DNA of 64,000 nucleotides from Trebouxia sp. TZW2008. Its lineage: Eukaryota; Chlorophyta; Trebouxiophyceae; Trebouxiales; Trebouxiaceae. A model generated the notes under the pieces. The model saw nothing but the letters and a program-made list of their open reading frames with translations. It ran no database searches and was not told the origin of the DNA. Each line of letters begins with the position of its first letter. Within the stretch, counting starts at the first letter, position 1. Both the position numbers and the translations under genes were made by a program. Shown piece by piece: positions 32,267 to 44,533 of this stretch. The stretch covers positions 93,443 through 157,442 of the forward strand of contig BDIU01000207.1 in the NCBI GenBank assembly GCA_002118135.1, in the 5' to 3' direction.

Positions 32267-33601
32267 CAAAAGACTGCCCCATCAAGCAAGCAAGCTGTGC
32301 ACTCTAGCCTCTTGTACAGCATACACATCACTTGACCTTGAGCATTTGAACTTTCACCCTTAGCCACAGTTACAAGTGTCCCTTTCACAACCTTAATTAC
32401 CATGTATGGCTTCATACATGAGCTGTACATTCTACTGACAAAGCCCTCCTCAAGAGCTGCAGATCCCTACTTGTATGCTTTTTGAGCATAGGTAACATGC
32501 AAGCATGCAATTCTGTATCAATATGTTAAGATTTTAAAGACGCAATTGCACAGTATCAAGTTGCACTGTTTGCAGCCAGGTTTCCAATTGAGAACTGTTG
32601 CAAGTTGTGATCACTGCTGGACCAGCATTTGAGAAGGTTGTCCAATTAAGCTTTGTTTACTCACCCTACCTGTATCTCTCTTAAGCTGTAGCAAGACAGA
32701 CGTTTTCCCCATCTCTTGGTGTGATTTCTAGCATAGGCAGATGTGGCAGTCTCATGTTATTTGCTCTTTGGTACGTACAGCAGCTTTGCACATGGTTTGA
32801 TGACATGACATTGGCATTGAGAGGACTGCTGCCAGTGACGTTCAGTATTGATAGCCTCTGACCGGCTATCTACAGCAGTGCAATGATACTTAACTTGCAA
32901 ATCCACTGCAAACTTAAGGGAATGTTTTCAGAATGTCTTGAGAAATTTTTGTTCTGGGAGTGCTTGCATGCTGCATGTGTTTGGGGAATATGATACTGGC
33001 CTTGTTTCATTGTTTGCAATCATACAGTCGTACTGTAGCTGTCAGCGACTTGCGCTGTTGGTCATCAGTCAAATAGAGGTCGAGACCAAAAATGGCAATT
33101 GGGATCGCGCATAGTTGCATGGTCTTGCACTCAAGAGTTGACTGAACACAAGCTGCGTTATGAGGTGCAGCCAGCGCAAGCTTCTGCCCCTGGGTAACAT
33201 GTGCAGCATACTGACGCATACTCAGGCGCACACATTGATGCTGCAAACATCAGCTATGTGCACACATGGTACAGAAGTATGCATGACAAAGATTTTTCAA
33301 ACAGCACCTTGTTGTCATGCATCGTCAACGCAATTGAGATAAAGAAAAGCAAAGAGCATCACTTGAAAGCTTACAAACTTTACAACACAATCAGTACAGC
33401 AGGCAAATGTATTGTACATGACAGTGAACACACCAGATGTCTTCGTGACTGAACAACAGTTCAATGGAATCAAATGGAAGTTGTCTCTCAACAAAATTAC
33501 GGAGCATGAAGCAGCACTTCTTGAGCAGTGCTATAACAGTACAAAGGTCACACTGCTTGCCTTGGCACAAGGGCAATGCAGTGATGCAACCTGCTGTACA
33601 T
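32267..33601. other. 1.3 kb intergenic region
   Basis: It lies between two convergent genes and should contain both 3' UTRs. A TTACA (TGTAA on the minus strand) at about 33370 could serve the LQY1-like gene. I see no coding sense, repeats or RNA gene. Confidence 0.45.
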
Positions 33602-34256
33602 TCACCTCACAGCAGAATGGTGCTGACACTGCTTCCGCCCACACTGTTTGCAAGTGTGCCTCATCTGACTAAGTGACTGACTAGAATGGTAGGAGTCATT
33701 GAACTTTTTCCTACGCTCTATGTGAACCTTGGCTTCTATTGGTACAGCTGTTCCGCCGCCGTTGCAACTGTTGCAAACCATTTTCCCAGAACCTCCACAA
33801 GTGCCACAGCCAACATCATTGTCAGACCATTTTCGGCAGAAGCATGCTACTACACCAGTCCCATGACACTTTGGACAAATCTCCTGCCCCTCTGTATTGT
33901 TCTGCAGCAAAGGCGCGCACAATGTCAGGCACTGGACAACCTCAGCTGAAAGAAGCAGCACTATTTGCATATACAGCAGGGTCAGGTCACAAGGTGGTAC
34001 GAACCTGTGTCCTGAGGTACCACCAAGCTCCAAAACCCAGCAGCACAGCAGAAACAATGTTGGTGACTGCCTGGAAATTGCTAGGTGATCCAATGTCTAG
34101 TGCTAAGGCTGAGCTTGCTTGAGGTGGTAGCAAACGTCTGGAGGGACGAGGACGGTGCACTCGCGGTCTAGGGTGCAGCTGCGAAGGTGCTCTTTGCCTA
34201 TTGAGTGTTTGCAGAGGCCCTAAGCACCGAGTGTTGCAGAAAGTAGCAGTCTGCAT
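33602..34256 (-). CDS. LQY1-like thylakoid DnaJ-type zinc-finger protein
   Basis: LQY1-type proteins are thylakoid disulfide isomerases that assist photosystem II repair. Two exons, 34256-34005 and 33901-33602 (phase 0, 103-nt intron), give 183 residues. Residues 1-48 are Arg/Pro/Ser-rich, like a transit peptide. Residues about 58-80 (NFQAVTNIVSAVLLGFGAWWYL) form one membrane segment. Exon 2 has DnaJ-type cysteine repeats CPKCHGTG, CFCRKWSDNDVGC, CGTCGGSG and CNSCNGGG. The last ~30 residues (beyond VHIERRKKF) are unusually long and Cys/His-bearing (CKQCGRKQC), so the annotated end may run past a true splice donor. The LQY1 label rests on motif order and the single membrane segment; a related plastid DnaJ-like protein is possible. 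Confidence 0.7.
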
Positions 34257-36906
34257 ACGAGAGAGGCACTGCTACGAGTGGCTGGAATCAGCACTCTGCC
34301 TCCGTTGCAAGGTGTCAGTGCGTCCAGGTAACGAATGCTACTGCTCAGCGCTGCGTCGCGAATAGGTGTATGCCCGCGCAGTACAGCGGTTCCTGTAGGC
34401 TTGCTGAAAGCTTGTGGCCGCAGAAGCTAGAACCACGCAGGGTGGCAATAATCGCATTTTCTGTTTATTTAATACTGTTTATTCAGGATCTGACTCGGAC
34501 ACTGTACAGCTAGCACATGTACAGCATGCTCTGGTCCTGCGCATGCAGCCTGAGATATAAACGGGGCGTACTGCTGTGCGTGCCTGGATGACAGGCTGCT
34601 CCATGCATGCGTCATGATCAGATTCTGCTATGGTTCTGCAGTCCTTTCCAAATTGTTCAATGAAATGACTTTTTTTGAGGCTGCAGATGCAAACTTGAAG
34701 GCGAAATTTCCAGCGAGGATTCTTGCAATGTCAGCTTTATGACCTCAATCAGGGGTTTTCATGCTTCGCTTTGAACATACGGATGAGCTTTTGTTTATTA
34801 AGCCGTGCAGCATTTCAAATGATTCAGCAAATTCGAATGAATTCATTCTCTTTTGCAGTGTCCTTTAAGGGTCCAGGCTCAATACGTCAGCATTGTAAAC
34901 AAGAGCTCTGTGAAACATCAATAGCACTTTCCTGAGGCGATCCACATGCTTGCGCTATATGTCAGGCAAGCACCTAGAATCCATCGAACTGGCTGCTGCT
35001 AACAATAAGGCACGCATTGGCAGGCCTAGGCTGCAGCATCAACGCTCACATCAATGTAAGTATTAATATTAATAAAACTCGTATTAATATTAGCAATGTG
35101 ATGGACTGCCGAGCGAGTCAACTTGAACAATTATATGGAACGTTGCAGCAAGGAGAATGCGCGTTTGCGCGATGTCATGATGATTGAAGGTAGGGGTACT
35201 GCACGACATCCGACTTATGATCAGGTGTGCACAACTTGGCAATACGCGTCTTTATACGATCAAATGCTAATCACAAGCCTCAATGGTATGCAGATTGAGC
35301 AGCTTCCCTTGTGTCTGCAGTTGCAACAGTTGCTCGTTGTCTGCATCTGTGGTGGTTCAAGTTGCTACAGCTGCTGCTGTTGGGGCTGGCCATATGGATG
35401 CATGCAAGGCAATTGTAATTGCGATCTTCGTCGGCAATGCTGATCTTAGGATTGCAATTGATTCTGCGTGATGATGTCAATGATGATGACTGCATGACCT
35501 CAGCTGAGGGACTGCCTGGACACTCAAACCGTGTGGAGAAGGCTTGGAAAGACCCTTTCCCACTCGGCGGAAGCAGTCAGCTTCAAGACCAGGGGTCTTA
35601 CCGTTAGAGACTGAGGCTGTTGCATTGCAGCTCTTTACGAACGTGGCTTGATTTGCCTAATCGTCAGTACTCAAGGGCTCATCGATGACTGATTCAGCCA
35701 GTGTTTGATTGGGTCAATGCACAAAACAGAATAGGATGCAGAACTTCCACCAGACGTGGTTGTTCTATGCGACTTGCCTAGATCTTGCAAAAGCTGCATC
35801 GTACAAGCAATTTCACATCCAAGGCTACATTGGACCCTTCCGAGCCTAGGCGAGTATTTGTCGCTGCGCTTGCAGCGTTAGTGTCCTTGAGCTTTTTGGC
35901 ATGAACTCGCTTGCACGTCACATCCCGGATGTGTTCAATGTGCAATGCGAACTGACCATGAGACGTCATACTGCAGGTTTTCCGACATTGCTTGCAAGGG
36001 CGTAAGGAGCATTAGGACTGCGACCTGGCAGATCGGCTTCAGTCTTGCAGCTGCAGCATTGGACTTTCCGCGAGGAACACTGAGTGTGCGTAGCTCTGTC
36101 GATCGCTCAGCTCTGCCTAGCAGCGTTACCAGCTTGACGAGGTGAGCTCACTTTGAGCCTTGCCCAAGCTGCGTCCACTGCGTTGTCCAATTGCAAGGCC
36201 TACGTCAAGTCAAGGTCTGCTGATCACGCGTACGGTAACGTTGAACAAAGGGCCATCTTGTGGGTAGAGTGGTCCGTTCGAGCCAAACAGGTCTTTGCAC
36301 CCGCATGACTCACCTGCAAGTCGACGCAAACGCCGCACCAACGTGCCCGTGCGATTGCACCCCACTTTCAGCCAATCGCCTCGACTGACTGCTCTTCAAT
36401 TCAGGGGTATATCAGACAGTATCAATCATGATGTTCAAACAAAACAGACGTCTGTTTGAAATGAGCACGCAATTCAGTGTCCTCAGCTTCTGTCAACAGA
36501 AAAACTGAATGGCTAGGAGTATCACAGTTTGGCTAGGAATAGCACAAAGGAGCGATATTAGCGCTGCAATGTTACTGCAAAGCTGTGTCAAGCCATAACA
36601 TCAGGCCTATGCATGACAAGATTGGTATGATGTGAAATTGGCGGTAGCTGCGCAGTATCAGCTCTCAGCCCTTTGCTGTAAGTGACATCTGCACCTCTGA
36701 CTAGTACTGGCAGCAGCACTGTCCGCTTGCGAGTTCAACTCAATCTTTTTGAAAACCCTTGTAGACTGAGCTTTGCAGGCAACTGAATTATATCAGCCAC
36801 AACATCTGGGTACATGAGATGGCTCACACTGGCCACGCTTTTTGCTTCATCTCCCTGAGTGCCTTTGATGTGTCCAGTAACCATCTCTGGGTGATGTTTT
36901 GCAGAC
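34257..36906. other. 2.6 kb intergenic region
   Basis: No convincing gene. An AT-rich inverted repeat lies at about 35057-35095 (TATTAATATTA on both sides of AAACTCG). A frame at 35945-36145 starts with ATG and ends near a GTGAGC donor-like site but has no recognised relatives. GTTTGGCTAGGAATAGCACA and a similar block repeat at about 36510-36545. The right end must contain the promoter of the dynamin-like gene. Confidence 0.4.
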
Positions 36907-39900
36907 ATGTCCCAGATTCAAGATCCCAACTCTGTCATGTATGACATGCCACCTGAAGGGAGTTTGTCATCAGATGAAGAGACACTGAAGCTGTGGGGGC
37001 ATTTTCAGAATGCCCTGCATGAGCTTGGCCAAGACAGATCCAAGATTGGCTTTCTAGACGTTGTTGTCTTTGGTGCACAGAGTTCCGGGAAAAGCTCGCT
37101 GCTTTCAACGCTTTCTGGGCTACAACTGCCCACGGGCGATAGCGACGCCGTCACCAAGTGTCCCATACGCATCTCTGTGACTGACACCAATGCTTCTTTT
37201 GTGGTATTGCCCGGCAGCGGCAAAGACCAGATACTGCTGCCGTACTTTGACAACAAGCCAAGTCTCACCGAGAAAATCTACAACCAGGCCCTGCAGCAGC
37301 TCAGCCAAGGACAGATGACACCCAAGGAACTGGAGGTGCAAGTGGGCCGTCCTGGTCAAATTCCACTCACCATTGTTGATACCCCAGGGATCATAATAGA
37401 CGAGGCAAACCCAGTCAAGCTCCTTGTGGACCAACTGGTCAGGACAGTATTGGCTGGCTCGGGAAATGCTGAGCGGCCTTTGCTACCCATTATGACAGCT
37501 GTAGGGACAGATGTAGATATGAACAAGCTGTACACCAGTTTGGTCCGAGGCAGAAGTTTCATCACAGTGTTTACCCATGCTGATCATCTAGCAAAGGACA
37601 AGGTAGCTGCTGCAACTGCATCTTCTTCTTTTGCCTTGCCTGCTGCCTGCCATATTGCTTCTTCTTCTGCCTTGCCGGCTGGCTGCCATGATTGCCTCTT
37701 CTGACTGCCTTGCTGGCTGCTGCAATTGCCGCTTGTTCTGCATTGGCTGGCTGTCATGATTGCCTGTCCTTCTGCCCTGTCTACTGGTCACAAACAACCA
37801 GATGCATTCCCTGGACACAATACATCTCAAAGCGCACTGCAGCAAAACGTGTGTCAAACACATAAAGCAGGCATGAACACCACCATGTAGTACCTTTGTG
37901 TGGCTGGGCCCGTCTCTTGTAAGTGGGTCCTAGAGCATCCGTGCAGCATTGTAGCTCGCTGATCATGTTGCAACCAATCTTCTTCGACAGCACTTTTAGC
38001 CTGCAGCGACCACAAAGCGCACCTGTCCACAAATGTCTTGTTGTCATAAAGCACACAAGTGCAATCATGAGCTTGGCCACACTTTTCTGCTAATTGTCTT
38101 TGCCAGAACGCTTTGCATGCTGCTGCGTGCGAGCACAGAGCTTTCACTGTCCTCCTGACTTTGTACTTGGGGACTTGATTGTCACTTTTGCCGCATGCAA
38201 GCTAACATCATCACTGGCTGTGCTGATTTGCAGTCTAAGGTGAAAGCATTCCGGCATCGAGCTAAAGAGCTGCAAAATCTTGGATGTCTTGCATGCTTCA
38301 TGGTGAGTTATTTGGCAACATCAGGAGCAGTGAATCAGCCTAGTCTTCAGGATTGAAAATTCAAGCTACTTGCGGTTGAGTGCGAGGTGTCGGTGCTGCA
38401 TTGCATATTTCACATTGTACACAGCATCTCAGTGATCCATACTACGTGTCACGTATTACCTATTGCGCATTGGCCTTCCCGCATGATGAACATTGATTCA
38501 AGAACACTTCAAAAAGCAGCGATCTGCATGTTGAAATCCAAGGCTGCGTGTTTGCCTTCCCCTCCAAACATGGTCTTTGCGTGCATGTGTTTGCCAGCAA
38601 TGCAGACTTTGTTGCGTGGCATGCAACGCTTTGCATGCACCAGCACATGTGTTCTCTGACAGCTCTTTGGGTCACACTAAGCACAAAATGTGTCACAAGG
38701 AGCATGCATGTGAACAGTCTGCAGTGTGAGTTGTACTGGGTTCTCAGATATGTGAAAGCTGCTGGCAAAGCGAGTCTAGACAGCTTCATCATGGTGAGCA
38801 ATGATGCTGACTGTGCAGGTCAGCGTCAGGGACTCTATTGACTGGTCAGAGGAGATGTACCAGGAGTTTTGCACGTTTCACAGTGAGAGCTCCCAAGAGT
38901 ATGAAACGCTTCTCAGCATGTGTGGCATACCCAGATTACTGAAAGAGTTGCAACGACGTCAACTGGATCACATGCTCAGTCAACGCCATCAACTCCTTAG
39001 TAATTTGGGAAATCTAGCATCTACGCTTGATGTCAAGGTAAGTGGTTGTCCTGTGATTGGCATTCATTCTGTCATGAGAGATTGAAGTGATCTCACGTTG
39101 ATTCCCAAGGCAAGTGCTTTGCAAGTGCTTTGATTCCCAAGTGTTCCGTCATCTGAATGTGATGTCATGGCAACTGCTCTGCCAATGCCAAATTGTAAGG
39201 ACGGGAATTCCACAGCTTCTACATACCCTTTATGCTGAGATCAAATGGAATATTGTCAGAGGGCTACAGAATATTGTGCATGCAGAACTATCCTGCTGAT
39301 GAGCAAGCGGTCAGTGATGGGCTCAGAGATGTGCTTAGCCTGATCGCAAGTGATCTTCAGAAAGTACATTGTGAAGGTCGTTCCAGTCTGATGGACAATG
39401 GCCATGCGCGACCAATCCCATTTGACTACCAGGCCAACTCACAGGTGGTATCCGCTGTTAGAATTTATTGTCATTGTGACCTCGTCCTTGTTGAAATGAG
39501 CTGCGCTGCATTCTTAAAGCTGGTTGGACACTGGTCATGCGTGTCTGGATCAGGCACCAGGCCATCAAGCATGTGGTTTTCACTGTCGGAATTCATTGTC
39601 ATTGTGACCTTGTCCTTGTTTGTACGGGCTGCGCTGCTTTTCAGAAGCTGCTTGCTCCCTAGCTGCTTGCCCTAGCCCTCACGCTCACCCCCACCCTCGA
39701 CCCCACCCTCACCCTCGCAAATCAAGGATTGCAAATGAGGTCCTGTGATCATGCTGAGCGCATACAGAAGCATTGCAATCTCAAAATCAAATTTTAAAGT
39801 CTTTGTGTCATGCAGGCTGCAGAAGAACTGAGAAAATTTACTGATGATGCGTTTCGAGATGCCATGCAAAACGTGATGTCAGGTTGGACAGAAAACGACA

Positions 39901-42900
39901 CCCACATCTTGGGGAACAACACCCTCATGACCAACATGCTGACGCATGCATGGAACAAGACCATTCAAGGTGAGCACACTGAACATCACAGACAAGATCA
40001 AAATCATCCATTTCTGTCGAAGTGATTTCTCTTTGTCACAATTGCTTCGGTCATCATAACATCTGCAGACGCATACAGAGTTGTCCTTACTCAGAGGTTC
40101 TTATGCGGTCAGATGGCAGTGACTGATTCCCAACATGCAGTGTCGTTGCAACAAAAATTGCAGTGTCGTTACAGCAAGAATGTCTTCAGGCGCCAGCTGC
40201 CAGGTGTCCATATTAGGAAAGTTTGTTATACCACTCAGTGGGTTATTGCTAACGCACTGCCTGTATGCTGCACAGAGCAATATACTCAATTGCGCCGGCG
40301 TTCAAGGCTGACTAATGATATGATATGCATGTTGTTTGGCTGACATGTGAATGTCTGATCAAGCTGATGCATGCTGTTGCAGCATGTGTCATCAAGCGCA
40401 ATGTACAAGCTCAGCTAGTTGTGTGAATATGGTGATTCACCAACTTGTGTTTCAGGGCTTACATTGATGCTGTGCCTGCATGTGGGATTGTCTCTAGGTA
40501 CTGATGCTAAATGTGATATTTTGTCTCAAGCAGGTGTTTCAGTAACTTGCGGGTCTTAAGTCAATGCAATGCAAGCCTGCAGGCTTGTCTTTGGTGACTC
40601 ATGCTGAGCATGCTGAATGCATTATGATGTCTGCATGAGATGTTTGTAACCATTCGGTTAAAAGGGTACGAACTCGATGTACGTATGCCTTACGGGGAGG
40701 GGAGAGTGTAACGACGCGGCCTAATGAGATGAGAAAATGGGCATGCGTACATCGAATTTGTACCCTTTTAGCCGAATCGTTACAATGTTTCATTCACGTG
40801 TGGCTTCTTGTGAATCAATGCATGCAGGATACGTAGCATGCAGGTTTGTCCTGCGTGATTGATGCAGAGCATGCTGAATGTGACATGTTGTCTCAATGAA
40901 AATGTTTCATCAGCCAATGGTCGCCTTTGAATCAATGCAATGCAAGGCATGCATACATTCGGGCTTGTCTGTGGTGACTCGTGCAGAGCATGCTGACTGT
41001 CATATTTGGAGTCAATGAAATAGTCGACTCATAAGTGAGGTCCTTTCAATCAATGCAAGGCATGCATGCATGCGGGCTTGTCTGTGGCGACTCGTGCAGA
41101 GCATGCTGACTGTCATATTTGGAGTCAATGAGATAGTTTACTCATAAGTGGGGTCCTTTCAATCAATGCAAGGCATGCATGCATGCGGGCTTGTCTGTGG
41201 GGACTCGTGCAGAGCATGCTGACTGTCATGTTTGGAATCAATGAGATAGTTTACTCATAAGTGGTGTCCTGTCAATCAATGCAAGGCATGCATGCAGGTT
41301 TGTCCTTGCTGACTGATCATGCTGGTCATGCTACAAAAGCGTGTGGAGAGTTGATCAGAGTTCTGCGAGATTTCATTTTGTGGCGAGCCAAAATCCATTT
41401 CCAGAGCAAACATTTGAGCATGAGGCATTTTGAGGGTTTCCTGAAGAAGTACTGCGATGACAAAGAGGCAACCTTGATGAATGACTTTTCTGTCATTTCC
41501 CGCGAACTTTTCTACACTCAACCATCTATGCAAGCATCACAGATCTATGTAAGTCACGAGCATGTTCATTGTGTGATTTGGGCACAAAGCTTTTAATGCA
41601 ACTCAGAAGATGCGCCAGTGCTATCACCTACCATACTTGCCTGTGATGTTGTCCCATACATGCTTAGACCAATAGGGTTCTGTAGTTCCATGGTGCACTT
41701 GAATTGGTTCTCTGACTGTTGCAACAGCATACTGGACACACAGGTCTTCATACTGCACTTGAATGGTCTCTGTGACTGTTGCATGCTGTGGCAGTGGCAT
41801 CATGGACACATACGCACTGTTGATAGCTCACACAGTGAGACATGCAGCACTCCTGTGATGTTAAGCGCAATGTGGCTGGATGCAACATCGATGCTAGGCA
41901 TTGCAACTGCTTCAACACAAATGCATCACAGTCATGTCCTGCGCCTGCAAACAACTCTCAAGGATCTCCATACCTAAGCAGTGTTACAATCATGATCGTC
42001 GCTCTTTCCGACATAAGTACGAGGTGTGTGAGGCAACAGCCTTGACTCGCCAGACCAGCTTCTCCTTGGCGTCACCGTGAGACTTATGCATGTTATTTTT
42101 GTGTGGATGCTATGCAGCTCTTCTTCGAATCGCAGCCAAAGGACGTGGCAGCTTTACTGGGCACGGGCGGTGATTTGGTCAAAGCACTGAATCACCCATC
42201 GGGTCAGTGGAACTTGCCAGTCGCGGTAGGTGTACAGTAACTTCTGTTTGTGAGGACACCTGATGTAAGGACACTTGATGTCAGGACATTCTTGATGTAG
42301 GGACAATGCAATTATTGCACTCTGCTTGCAAGGGCGCCTCTCAACAAGAACAAGTTGATTTAAGGATTGCTTTTTTGGTACCAAAAGCTGTCGTTAGAAA
42401 GAGAAGTCACTGTAAGCTGATTTCGCCCTCAGTGTATCCTGATTTTGATCTTACTCTGAACTTATTGCATTTTCCGTGCAATCTTCACGTCATTTTATAT
42501 AGTGACCTAGTCACAGCCCTGATGTGCAAATTAGTTCAGTGAGACTTGCCAGTTGCTGTAGATGTAGTTTTGCTGCAAACTTATTGTAACACTGATGTAA
42601 ACTTGTTATAACCACAAGGTAACCTTATTGCAACCTTAGTATAAGCTTGACTCTACACTTAACGTATATGTGACCTTGTCAAAGTGACCTCATGATTTTA
42701 TTGCATAAAGAGGGATAGTGGGAATTTGCAAGTTGTGGCAGGTATAATCTTGGGATAACCTGGGTATAGCCTTCATTATAACCATAAAGCAATCTCAGTG
42801 TGTTCATAGTGCAAGTGTATTGTACTTGTAACAAGATCACTTGATTGCCATGTTGCACGACTGAGATCAGAGATGATCAGATTTGCAGAATGTGTCTCTG

Positions 42901-44533
42901 TCTCTGTGTTGTATCCTTTGTTGTTGCCCTGTAGCGCTCATTGCTTTTTGATGGATGCTGCACCTGTCACAAACTTATGCTTGCTTGCCTTATGTATATT
43001 CATGCTTCACATGTATGGCAATATGACAACATAATAAATATGTAGTGTTCGTCACATTCAACCCATTTATATATGATTCTTCAAACTACACTCATGAACA
43101 CTCTTGCTTGCTTGTGATTGCTTGCATGCTTGAAACAGCCTTGACAATTCAGCTTTGACAAAAGAGATGCTGATCAGATTCTGATTCAGTGTTTTGTGCT
43201 TGTGCAGTTGCCTGTTCACAACAAGGAATTTCGCAAAGAGCTGGATGTGGCGCAGAGAAGGATCAAGCTGTATGCATTCTTTGCAGTGTCCAGCTTGGTT
43301 GAGACCCTTAGCAGGCGCATGACATACATCATCTTTGCAAAGTAAGCTTTCACCTAGTCCTGCTCAGCTTTTTTTGCACCTTGCTTTTCAAGCGCCTTGG
43401 ATTTCAAGTGCCGCCAGGCTTTCTTCAGCAGGCGCATGACACACATCATCTTTGCAAAGTAAACTTTCACCCAGTTCTGCTTAGCTGTTTTTGCGCCTTG
43501 CTTTTCAAGCGCCTTGGGTTCCAAGTGGCCTTGGTTTTCAAGTGCTGCCAGTCTTCGTTCAGCAGATGCATGACTGCATCTTTGCCAAGTAAGCTATGGC
43601 CTGAGTGATTGCCCATATGTTCAATGGTCTAAGCCAATTTGAGCTTGGGCTGCCATCGCACCATTCTCAGCAAGCATTTGCAGTTGCGACAGCTTGCTGC
43701 AACGGTTCAAATCCACAGGAGGTGTCATGGCACCATTCTCAGTAAGCATTTGGCTTCAAACAGCTTTTGCAAGGCATGGAGGCAGCTGATTGCGCATGTA
43801 GTCGCTGGATTGACACGCCTGCCTAGCAAAGGTAGTGAATGATTCATTGATGGATGGTTGCATTTGCAGGACTTATAATGTCATGCACGAGGAACCAACA
43901 AGCTGGACAAATGCACCGTTGACATCACTTCACTTGGAGGCAGCCTTTGAGCATCACTTCAACAGAAAATTCACCATGGAAGACTGGACAGATCCAAGGC
44001 AAGCAGAGAACAAAGGCAAGCATGAAGTGGTTGAGAAGCTGATTGATGCCTTGAAGAACTACAGAAGCTCGGAAACTGGGGGAAAGGCGCCTGTCTACAC
44101 TCATGCCAAAGCTCGCGATCAGTTGGCCAGCATTGCTCCCATTCCATCACCAGTCAATACTGGGGAATCACCTGAGGCCCAAGGGGCGGCATCCATTCCT
44201 CAAGATGACGTGCCCAGGGCTCCAGTTACACCTGAACAAGCTCAGCCGCTTCCACAGACCCATCTCAACGCCAATGCTCAGTACAACCAAGCCCCAGAGC
44301 AGAACTATGCACAGCCTAACTCAGGGTTCAAGCCGTACAACCAGGGTGGAGAGAACAATGCACAGGCTGCTGATTATGGTCAGGGCTTTAGACGGGATGC
44401 TCACGGCTTCAATCAGCCGCAGCAAGGATACTCACCAGCTTATGCGCAGGGACAGGCAAACTATGAGAACTTTAACAATGCCAGAACTCCTCACGCTGGG
44501 GTGAGTACTTTCTACACTCCAGTGTGGCATTAG
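36907..44533 (+). CDS. Dynamin-like large GTPase
   Basis: Membrane-remodelling GTPase; the organelle is not clear from sequence. Nine exons: 36907-37602, 38234-38302, 38819-39037, 39286-39444, 39816-39969, 41298-41548, 42118-42225, 43208-43341, 43870-44533; phases close to 817 residues. GTPase motifs: G1 GAQSSGKSS (56-64), switch region AVTKCPIRI, G3 DTPG (158-161). The usual G4 T/NKxD is replaced by FTHAD (about 222-226). The middle exons are helical stalk-like sequence (ELQRRQLDHMLSQRH, FLKKYCDDKEATLM, AQRRIKLYAFFAVSSLVETLSRRM). The C-terminal ~120 residues are Gln/Asn/Pro-rich and disordered. No PH domain is seen. At 44504 a strong GTGAGT donor could splice to a small terminal exon near 45404 (GGHY then stop), giving an alternative end. 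Large introns hold echoes and two MITEs. Confidence 0.85.
40480..41297 (+). repeat. Tandem array of the dynamin exon 6 acceptor edge
   Basis: At least five diverged units, about 115-125 bp in the best-preserved part (40920-41297), repeat the intron end (CAATGCAAGGCATGCATGCA), the acceptor position and the start of exon 6 (GGCTTGTCTGTGGCGACTCG, matching exon GTTTGTCCTTGCTGACTGAT), then TGCAGAGCATGCTGACTGTC. Only the final unit continues into real exon 6 at 41298. Confidence 0.85.
40645..40784. mobile_element. 140-bp MITE with ~44-bp terminal inverted repeats
   Basis: The left arm (40645-40689) and right arm (40740-40784) are near-perfect inverted repeats beginning TGTAACSATTCGG. A 5-bp target duplication ATGTT flanks it (40640-40644 and 40785-40789). 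The ~50-bp core is unrelated to the arms. There is no coding capacity. It sits in intron 5 of the dynamin-like gene, inside an older tandem array. The superfamily is undetermined. Confidence 0.85.
42235..42412. mobile_element. Mariner-like MITE 3 (178 bp) in dynamin intron 7
   Basis: It begins CAGTAACTTCTGTTTGTGAG and ends AGAGAAGTCACTG, inverted repeats of the form CAGTRACTTCT, with TA on both sides (42233-42234 and 42413-42414). The internal GATGTAAGGACA repeats resemble MITEs 1 and 2. The element starts 9 bp after the exon 7 donor at 42226. Confidence 0.75.
43380..43600 (+). repeat. Two downstream copies of the dynamin exon 8 3' edge
   Basis: About 43413-43462 and 43558-43592 repeat AGCAGGCGCATGACACACAT..CATCTTTGCAAAGTAA, the end of exon 8 with its donor, separated by copies of a TTTTCAAGCGCCTTGG block. 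They follow the intact exon end at 43341. Confidence 0.85.

Noticed and set aside
35057..35095. TAATATTA inverted repeat resembling a rolling-circle virus origin nonamer
   Set aside because: No Rep-like gene, no conserved stem sequence and the nonamer is not exact (TAATATTAG); simple AT palindrome is enough.
35945..36145. ATG-started 66-codon frame with a donor-like end
   Set aside because: No homology recognised and no partner exon found; could be a leader exon but unsupported.
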